From Apteryx mantelli (lineage: Eukaryota > Chordata > Aves > Apterygiformes > Apterygidae), in the NCBI RefSeq assembly GCF_036417845.1, contig NC_089981.1, positions 761,501 to 825,500 of the forward strand: a stretch of DNA of 64,000 bases. The letters run 5' to 3'. The notes under the pieces were generated by a model that searched no databases, had not been told where the DNA came from, and saw only the letters and a program-made list of their open reading frames with translations. This document shows, in pieces, positions 55,501-64,000 of this stretch. How positions within the stretch are numbered: position 1 is the stretch's first letter; the number at the start of each line of letters is the position of its first letter. The position numbers and the translations under genes are program-made.

Positions 55501-58500
55501 TTTCCTTTTTAAACAATCTCCTTTCTCAAAGCAAACTGGGGTTTATTTCACAGGTGCCTTAATTTTTGTTTCACATAGAAAAAAGACTGCAAAGAACATC
55601 TGATAACACGTCCCTCCGAAACTCCGAGACGCTGGCCTCTGCTTTCTGCCCTTGGAAGCTGGAGTCGCCCGTTGCCACCCGACGAGCCAGAGCAGCAGAC
55701 CTTTAGCCAAGTTCTCCCTTTGCAAACGCTCGGCAAAGAGCTGGGGTCATTAAACAGAGGCACCGTTTATCGGAAACCCTCCCCGCCGGAGCCGGGCCTT
55801 GCTGTGCCGGCCCCCGGTGCCCCCCACCTCGCAGAGACGATCCCCGCTGACAAGGGGAGCCCTCCCGCCCCCTCGCAGTCACCTCGTCCTGAGCATCCTT
55901 CTTGATGAGGAAGGGCAGGTTCCTGGCCGTGGCCATGAGGACATCAGCTGCTTGCTCTGGTGACAAGAAGGGGAGGATACGGGCCACGAGGCGTTTTCCC
56001 TTCCGGATGCACATGATCTGCATGAAATGGTCGTCGCTCGGCCTGCCGAGGAGAAAAGCGGCTGGGAACGTCCCAGGGTACCTGGGGTGTCCCCGCGGCA
56101 TAGCCCAGAGCCCAGCTCTGCGCTGGCGCCAGGCAGGGAAGACGCCTCCAACCAAAAAACGTCGCTGGAGAGAAGCAACGCAGGGAACGATGCCCCGTGG
56201 CCAAACTCTCCTCCAGGACAAGCCCTTCAGCTGCCTTGCCAGGCTGGGCTACCCCAAGGCAGGACTGCAGCATGAGCTCTCCCTGCCTCAATACGGACAC
56301 AGCCCCAACCACCTCCACCTTTTCATCTCTGCAACACAAGCAGCGTTCCCCAGCTTCCAGCCATTTCAGAGACTGGCAGTGCTAAAAAGGATCCTCTGAA
56401 TTAACTACGGAAAGGGCCAGGCCCGGTTTCCCATAGTACAGCAGAGAAGGAGCCGCCAAGGCCCTGCGTCCTCCCCTGCTCATCTGTGCCGCTGCAGCTA
56501 CAGGTCAGGCAAGAGGCGACAGCCTTAAACACAGGCAGCCAGGGCTGTGCCGCGGTGCAGAGCTCGGGGCGGACCCACGTGCACGAACACGCAGGCAAGC
56601 GCCGTTAGCAGCACCCAAGCTGCCAGGGTGGAAGTTGTTACGGGTTTGTGACCACAGTGGACAATCGCATGGAGGAAAATGGCAAAACAAAGTGTGCGTG
56701 TGGGGGGAAGGTTATTTCACCCCTGTCCAAGTCGCCAGGAAGCAAGTTTAAACTACCTCTTATTTGGGAAATAGGTCACTGGAAAGCCAGAGACAACAGC
56801 TGCAAGTAGCGATAGACTGCATGAGCCCCAGGCAGCAACTGAGTTGCAGACGGCACATCTCTCCTCACCTCTCCTGCCCGGGTGCCTTCCCCCTCAGATT
56901 GTCATACATGTCACATATCTTCTGCTTCCTCTCGCCCATGAGGGCCGGCCGCTCGCCTTCCAGGCTCAGGAGGTAGCGTCTCTCGTAGTCTTCCACGTCC
57001 AGGAGGAGGCTGTACGTCTGCCGGAGAGACAGCGATCGCAGCAGGGCACGGGGATCCGCGCGCTCCTCGAGGGCGTTCAGACCAGAAACGAGTTCCTGAG
57101 CCCTGCCCCGCGGAGGCGCCCGTTTGCCCTCTCTCTGCCTTGCCGAGGGAATCGGGACATGCCAGTGGGGGTCACTAAATTTCGGGTCTGGTCTAGCCCT
57201 GCCCCACAGAGAGCTGGGACACGCTCGGCCCCCGCCGGGGCTCTCCTGTCTCCTTTGCTGCTACAGCAGCCGCATCCCTGCCCAGAACACGTCAAAGCCT
57301 CCTGGAGCCCCGAATGGCTGTGAAAGTTGACTGAGCAGGGACTCGGGGACCAGCGGCGGTCACCCCCTCCCGCAGCGGCCACGGAGGGGCGAGACGCTAC
57401 TGCCTCCCTGTTGTGAATTGCCAACTGTCATCTACCAGCACGTCATCGAAATACGGCATGAACCTGCTCCGAATCCAGCGAGGACGAGGCTGGATCTTCT
57501 GGTCTTTAAAACCAGGGCACCTACGACTTCTTTCACTGGCCCCCCCAGGGGTTCCTCCGCACTGCACAGCGGTCTCGCTGGCCCCCTCCTCTGGCCCACA
57601 GCGGGTCCCTGAAGGTTGTGGCAGCCCCTCTCGAGCTCACCTTCTCGATCGTCACGAGGGTCTGGCGCCTCTTGTCTCGAACCTGCTTCTCCTTCGTCTC
57701 CTGCGGGGAGGGACAGCAAGTCAGAGCCGCGGCGGGCTCCCGCGCTGGCTGAGCGCGTGAGGCCACAGAGCCGTGTCGGAGGGGAGGAAGGGCCACAACT
57801 CACGTCGTCCTCGCTGCGGGAGGTCACGACTGCATCTATCATCTTCCGGGGGTTATTCACGCTGGAGACCGTGAGCTTCCCTAGCGAGCCCTCAAACTGC
57901 ACTGCAGGAAGGGAGGAGAAGGGAAGCAGAGGGGGTCAGTCTGGGCCCAACCCCACGCCACCCTGGTTTATCTGCTGCCGCGGGTAGCCTCACGGCTGTC
58001 CCCAAACTCGAGCCCACACTGGAAATCCCGTCCCCAGCCCAGAATGAACCGCCACCCTCCACCTGCGGAGGTCTGGCCTACGCCTCCTGGACTGCCCGCT
58101 CTGTCCCCACTCCAGCCCAGTGCACAGCCAGCACTTACCTGGCTTGTAGGTGTGCTCGAGCTTTGCCACCTGAGGCGTGATGAGTTTAGTGCGTTCCTTT
58201 TTGGGACCGTCGCCCTGGACTTCCTCGGCTGCTGACAACTTCTCCAGCTTCTGGAAGTAATTCTGAGGCAGGGAGAGAGGAGAAGCTGTGACCCAGAAAA
58301 ACGGCCGGCAAGGACTGATGCAGCACACGTGCCTTTCCCTGGCCCACGCCCCGCATACGCTCCGTCCCTCAGCCCATCGCTTACTGGTCTTGCCGACATC
58401 CAGCGTAAACCCCCTCGCAGCAGTTTAACCCCCTCGTTCTTCCCTCAGGACATAAAGAGGTAGTTATGTTCTCCTCTGGCATCCCTCAGGATCGCAGAGG

Positions 58501-61500
58501 TCTGTCTGGAAGCCTCTCCTCAGGCACCTTTTCCTTGATGCAACCAATGATTCCTTTGCTCTCTCGCTCTCCGAGGATTGCCAGTCCTTCCCAGCGTACT
58601 CCAGTTAGCCTGCATTGCTCTGCTAGCATCGTGCCCAGGCTGCACGCCGCGTCTGGCCGAGGCCTCCCACAGCAGCGCCCGTGCTCTGCGCTCACGAGCT
58701 GCTCCTGTCCAGCCCGGACAATGTTTGCCTCTTTCGCAACAGTGGGACTTTGTTCACTCACGTCCTGGCTGCAGCCACATCAGTTCCCGTCCTCTGCTGG
58801 GGATCAGCTCGCCCTCATCTCCGGTGAAAGCCCCAGGCAGCGCGAGCTGCCACGGCGTCCTGCTCGACGCCTCCCTCCAGCCTGAGGGCGAACACCGAGA
58901 TCCGCTGCCCGCAGCCACCTGCGCCCACCTCCATTAGCTCTATCCAGAGCGCGTTTCCCCAGTTAGCCCCTCCAACCGCCAGTACAACGGAGCGGCCAGA
59001 CTGGGAGCCAGGACGAACCGCACCGACCGCTTGTCTCCCCTCCTGCTGGGCCCTCAGCCTGCTGGGGAAGGAGGCTGGACCGCTTCGACGTGGGTCACCA
59101 TGCCAAGGCCAAGCTGGGCGACTGCTTTCCCTGCTCGTGCTCCATGCTCACGACCGCGCGGCTGCTCCAGGACTTTTCTGGGAACCGTGGCTGGCTCCTT
59201 TCCATACCCTTCAGGAGGACAGGCGCTACACCTGCCCCTCTCCAGTCTTCTGGCTCCTCCACAAGCACTTTGAAATCGCTACCAGCAGCTCTAAGAGCTT
59301 CCAGGGCTCTTCACGCATCTCAAGGCGAAACGTGTCAGGCACAAACGCCCCAGGAACATCTCAGTACTTTCTGGGCTGTTCTTTCCCTAATTCTGATCTT
59401 CCCCATCACCCAGCAAAAGCCTCGTTAACCATCTTTAGCAAAGATCAGTGCTAAAAAAGGCGCCTTTTGTCCTTCCCTGTGGCGCCTGCTGTAGCCTTCC
59501 CTGCCTGTCAAACTGCAAACCCTTGTTTCTCCAACAGCCCTTGCAGGCTTCTGCCTCTTGCTGCTCCCTGCTCGGTTCGTGCGCTGGCCCTCGCCATTTG
59601 ACCCCTACGTGCGAGCTGCTCGTGCCTGTAAAGGACAGCTCTGCTTGGCCAGGCCACAGCTCCACCAGGCCGTGGAGCCCGTCTCCCAAAGCAGATACCT
59701 AGAGAGTACAAAACCAGGTGGGCACAGGTGACGATTGCCCCAGATGCTCTCCCAAGCACCTTACAAGCCCGGCTCCAGGTGCTCCCACACCACACGTCCA
59801 TGCTGCGTAGCTAAAAGCCCTCCGTGGATTTCCCCCCACCGCAGTGAAGTTGCCCTGTCTGCCCTCAAACCCAGCTAAACCTTGAGCATCCACCACCTTC
59901 GGCAAGAGCCCAACCGTCACCTTGCTTTGGCAGCTCCAAATCTGGCTCCTCCTGGCCCCATCTGGTGCTCGCTATTCTTGAACCGGAAGAGAGAGCGAGC
60001 AGTCACTCCCCATCCACCTTCTTCAACTTGCTGTTTGGACTCCATTGGCTTCATCACCATCCCCTCTTTTGGGCTAAAGAGCCCTCTCTTACGCAGCCCT
60101 TCCCTGTCAGGGCTACCTCGTACATTCAGGCCCCCTTAGGAGCCTCCCAGGCTCCTCTTTTGGGTGTTTTCCGCTGCCCTGGCATGCACAGCCGCTGGCT
60201 TAGACAAGCTGATTTCCCACTCTAAGGCCTTCTGCTTGCAGCACCCTCCAAATCGGTGCTGCTAGCAGCACCCAGCCTCTCCTCACCCCCGGAGACCCTG
60301 CTCACCAGTTGCCAGCACTCACTGCACCGAGGCAGGTTCTCTCTTACGGTCACCCCCGACTTCCCTTGCTGGGGAACGCTTCCCCCCCACCCCATCTTCC
60401 TTCACGGTCCCAGCCTGTTCCCTGCAATTGGATCTAGAAACGCTTCTTCTGCCCTCGTTTGCTCCATGGCTCATATCAGACTCTCAGCACAGCGGCGAGA
60501 GCCGCTTGCAGCGTTCCCTTCCTCCCCGACACCCATCGCAGCGCCCAGGTGGTGGGCGCCGGGCGACCCTGGGGACGCGCTGGCAAGACGCCGGTCCGGT
60601 GGCAGCGTTAAAGCGCTGCCCTGCAAGCAATCGCAGGCAGGCGAGAGGCGCAGCGCCAGCGGGCTGAGCGCCACTCTCCCCGGTACCTGGTAGTAATAGT
60701 CATCCAGGTAGGGATCAGTGCTCTGCAGCTGCATCATCTGGATCTTGGACACCCAGTCCTTCTCCCGTTGCAGCATGAGGTTGGCGTAGGGGTCTTTGCG
60801 CATCTGCTCCTGGTGGCCGCTCCGGTGGCCCCCTCGGTCCCCCACCGAGCCGTTGAGGCTGCGGTGCTGGCTGGCAGGAGGCAAGAAGGGCACCCGTGAG
60901 CACACAGGAGCTACAGGAAGGGACAGAGAGCAGTGCACAGGCTAGCCCCGGCAGCACAAAGCCCCCAGCAGAGGGTCACGCGAACCCTGCCCGGGACCGG
61001 CCGTCCCTCCCTGCCCGCCGCTCACCTCCGGTTCTGCTGCTGCCGCTGGTGCAGGAGGCGGCGGTGCTGGGGGTGAAGGTGGGTCGTGTCCGGCCGGAAC
61101 ATCTGCGGCTGCGGCCTGAGGAGAGCGGGAGGTTTCAGAGGCGGCAGGCAGCCGCGGAGGGCCCAGCCCCGCCCGGCGCGGGGCCGGAAGAGGCACGGCA
61201 CCTACCTCAGGCTCTGCAGGTGGGATCCGGGGCCCGGCGGGTGCTGCGGCTGGGATGGAGGCGGAGCAGGGGGAGCCCCGAAGAAGGCACGAAACCCGCT
61301 GGCCGGAGACATCATCTGCCCAACTCTGCCCTGGAGCAGCTTGGGGTTCACAGAGGGAAGGGGGCTCCCGACGAGGCCGGAGACGCGGGCAAACTGGCTG
61401 GGAGACATTCGGCCAGCCTGGGAGGGCACAGAGGACACCTCAGGGTCAGCCAGGGAGAAATTCGGGGCCGAGGAAAAGGGCCCAGCCCGGGCAAGCTGCT

Positions 61501-63927
61501 TCCGCCCGGGATGGCCAGGAACAGCCACGAAGGGCAGCTGTAAAGCCAGCCCCGATGGCCAGACCAAGGACCAAGGAGAAATGCAGCACCCCCCACCCTG
61601 CCCAGGGATCTGCAGGAAGGGAAGGCGGAAGGGGGAGGAAGCGAGGCTTTACCTGGGCTCCTCCGAGCAGCTGCGCTCTCTGCAGGTGGGTGAGGACGGG
61701 CGAGACGCTGTGGGGGAACGGGTGGCCCAGGAGGGAGGAATTCTGGGGAAAGAGAACGGAAAAAGACCCTGGTCACAGCTCTGGCACAGCCCTCCCAGGG
61801 AGGACAACCCAGGGGACAGACGTGGAAGCGGGAGGGCACAGGACGAAGCCCCGTGAAGGTGCCCCAGGCAGGCTGGGAGCCAGGCCAGGCTCCAAAGAGC
61901 AGGGTTAACTCTGCCCGGGCCACGGCACGTCGGGGCGGATGGGCCAAGCTACGGGAAGACAAGACAGAGCAGTTTGCTGGCTGCACGCATGACAGCGCAG
62001 GCTCCAGCGATCCGAGAAAGCAGCTCATCTGCCCAACAGGGCCTGGAGTTACACGCGGGAACCGAAAAGGAACTGGGGAACGGAGCGGCCGAGATTTCAC
62101 GGGAGGCTGAAGGACTTCACAGCGGCGCGGGCCTCGAAGGCAGCGCCCGCGGAAAGGGGTCAAGAGGAGACTCGGTACCGGTACGTTGCAGAGCTGATTG
62201 GGGGACATCCTCTCGCCATAGGGAGCAGGGTAACGCTGCTGCATGGTGGCCCGGATGTGGACAGGCTTCGGACAAAGAATCTGAGGGCAGGGAAGCAACA
62301 CAATCCAGCGGTCAGTCCCCCGCTGAAAGCAGCCGGAGCCAGCGGCCCGCACGGCGGAGCCGAGCGCGGCTACCTGCTGGTTGAAGTTGGGCACAGCGGC
62401 CTGCTTGGGAGGGGTGCCGATGGGGACGGCCCGGACCGGGGGGCTCCCGATGATGGGGGACGACGAACGTCGGGGCAGCGCCCGCTCTGAGGGGTCCCGC
62501 TCTTCCTCCCGGGCCTGCGGGGGTCTCTGAGGCAGAGCGTAGTCCAGCACGGACACCGAAGGCATCTCCTGCGAGCAGAAGGGGAGAGAAACCTCCCCCC
62601 GGAGTGACAGTCACTTACTGGGACCGTGCAGACCAGCTGGGAGCAGGGAGGACCGGCACCACGCGTCCCAGAGATATTCAGCCGCGAGAAACAAACCCCT
62701 CCGCCTCGAGGTGCTGCCATTCCCAGAGCTCACAAAAGTGCGGACATTTCTGAGACAGAGCAGTCAGCGGGGATAACGTGCCGGCGATAAACCACCCCGG
62801 CCCGGCTCTCCAAGCGCAGAGGGAGCCAGGAGGGCAGGGGGAGATTGCCGAGAGGCAGCTCTAAATGAACTGGGCCACCTCGAACTGGACTCGGCAAGAG
62901 GCAAGCAGAGCGCGCTGCCCCGCTAGGCTGTTCCAGAGGGGCCGCCCAGCGCCAGCAAGCCCTTAGCGCTACAGCGAGTCTCACTCTTTAGGACCCTGCC
63001 GCAGGGCTCAGGGAGAAATCACGGGGGACATTAGGGAAGTCTCCGTTTCCCCTTTCAACAGAGGCTCCAGCTCAGCGATTTGGACACGAGATCCAGGACG
63101 GGCAAACCGCAAGCGCCCAAGCGCGTCCACACGATTTCTGCTCCGGGCGGGGTGAGCTGGGATGGGGAGAGCATCTCCCCTCCTCCCCGAGCAAGCTCGC
63201 GGCTGAGCCCCGCCACGTCCACACCGCGGCGTCGTACCTGAGTGAGAAGCGGCCCTCGGATGCGCCGCAGGACGGCCGAGCCATCCCAGATGCTGGAGTT
63301 CAGCCCTGCTGGCTGCTGGAAAGCAGACGGGGGAGTCAGCACCGTGGAGGCCACCGGGCCCACCTCCACCCTGGCCCTCCGGCCCCGCTCCCACCTGGGC
63401 AGGGGTCCTGGTTTGCACCGCCCGCATGATGGCGGGGTCCTCCAGCTCGCTGTCGATGACCAGCCTGGTCAGCCTCTCCGCCAGGGTGTCCTCATGGTCG
63501 CCCAGCAGGTCCGTGTCGTCCCCGCCCGGGCCGTCCCGCTCCCCGGCCGCCGCGGGCTTGTCTTCCAGCTCCGCCAGCCGCTCGTGGGCCTCCTGCCAGT
63601 CGTCGTCTGCGCGGGATTCGCAGCAAGGCCGTGAGGAGGGGCGAGCCCACCCCGCGCGCTGGCCTTGTAGCTCCCCCGCCGCAGGCCCAGCCGCGAGGGA
63701 GGCGCTCAGCAGGGCAGAGACGGCAGCGGCAAGGGTGGGGGCAGCAGGGGCTGCGGAGATTTCGCACCAGGGCACCGCAGCGGTGAGGGAATAAGGGGGA
63801 AACGCAAGCACTCACCAACAGCCCCGGCTCCAAACGTGTCATCGTTGAACTGGTCGATATCTTCATCTTCCTCGCCTAAGGCCTGGAAGGCATCTTCATC
63901 TTCGTCCAGCGGACAGTCCTCCAGGGA
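52581..63927 (-). CDS. PATL1: PAT1 homolog 1 (decapping activator), first coding exon outside window
   Basis: P-body scaffold linking DDX6, LSm1-7 and the decapping enzyme to mRNA decay. Eighteen exons, 5' to 3': 63816-63927, 63395-63606, 63238-63315, 62374-62568, 62179-62280, 61653-61742, 61206-61417, 61026-61115, 60687-60870, 58139-58262, 57804-57901, 57641-57700, 56869-57017, 55883-56042, 54885-55040, 53184-53275, 52753-52902, 52581-52602. They encode 761 residues in one frame. I recall 770 in human, the missing start being about MFRYE. Seen: acidic N-terminus [14 protein letters not shown] with the DDX6-binding-like DQFNDDTFG, Pro-rich RNA-binding middle ([32 protein letters not shown]), [19 protein letters not shown], and the helical Pat C-domain to the end NLLETKLHLVHGIR. 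The last exon has only 22 nt. Two splice sites are tandem: acceptor CAGCAG at 63312/63315 and donor GTACCGGTACCG at 62179. Confidence 0.96.
53276..54884. other. PATL1 intron, 1.6 kb
   Basis: Unique sequence of moderate GC content, no repeat family, RNA gene or extra exon recognised. Open frames here lack any recognisable domain. Confidence 0.5.
58263..60686. other. PATL1 intron, 2.4 kb
   Basis: Longest intron of PATL1. It has lower GC content than the rest of the window and no tandem array. Parts could be an old, diverged transposable element, but I could not assign a family. No conserved exon recognised. Confidence 0.45.
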
Positions 63928-64000
63928 CTGGGGAGAGCAGGGGATGAGCACGCAACCCAGTGCCGCTTGCTGCCTGCTAATGCGCTAGGCCAGGCCTCTT

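Noticed and set aside
58480-60500. Extra exon or gene inside the long PATL1 intron
   Set aside because: Open frames of about 100-150 codons exist on both strands but show no domain, and neighbouring PATL1 exons join perfectly without them.

Overview
The window looks like a bird genome, most likely a GC-rich microchromosome segment. Reasons: many short introns, CpG-rich promoters, G/C homopolymers and minisatellites in almost every intron of the first 38 kb, and a CR1 LINE with the usual sauropsid 3' tail (tandem ATTCTGTG). No bacterial, viral or organellar genes were seen. All gene names come from reading translated exons against remembered vertebrate proteins; no search was run.

Layout: (1) 0.2-10.2 kb, + strand, CARNS1 (carnosine synthase), nine coding exons, first coding exon carrying only the ATG. 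(2) 10.2-15.5 kb, no gene: tandem repeats, an AATAAA site at 13527 and degenerate AGCCC-type repeats. (3) 15.7-23.7 kb, + strand, RPS6KB2 (S6 kinase 2), fifteen coding exons, with a 2-kb minisatellite in intron 1 and a CR1 in intron 3. (4) 23.9-26 kb, - strand, PTPRCAP, whose frame is interrupted. (5) 26.5-32.5 kb, - strand, CORO1B, with two frame breaks and one in-frame TGA. (6) 33-34.4 kb, - strand, GPR152, an orphan GPCR with a 24-bp coding repeat in its tail and one frame break. (7) 35.4-37.9 kb, + strand, CABP4, six exons. (8) 38-38.9 kb minisatellite. (9) 39.4-42.0 kb tRNA cluster: Val, Val, Arg (with intron), Leu, Arg pseudogene, Leu-like, Lys. (10) 42.4-51.4 kb, - strand, OSBP, complete in fourteen exons. 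(11) 51.5-64 kb, - strand, PATL1, complete except for the first coding exon beyond the window.

Blocks 1-7 have the gene order I remember for human 11q13.2 (CARNS1-RPS6KB2-PTPRCAP-CORO1B-GPR152-CABP4). Blocks 9-11 match human 11q12.1 (tRNA cluster-OSBP-PATL1). The two are joined here, and the junction lies beside the tRNA cluster. It also separates a minisatellite-rich, very GC-rich half from a more ordinary half. The genes do not form one pathway: muscle dipeptide synthesis, TOR signalling, lymphocyte CD45 partner, actin regulation, orphan receptor, photoreceptor Ca2+ sensor, sterol/PI4P exchange and mRNA decapping.

The frame breaks cluster in 24-34 kb (PTPRCAP, CORO1B, GPR152), mostly in C/G-rich runs, while CARNS1, RPS6KB2, CABP4, OSBP and PATL1 splice into clean frames. 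This points to local consensus errors, but real decay is not excluded. I did not find a convincing new biological system. The best leads are the junction at the tRNA cluster, the GPR152 octapeptide tail and the tandem ZNF143-like promoter sites of RPS6KB2.
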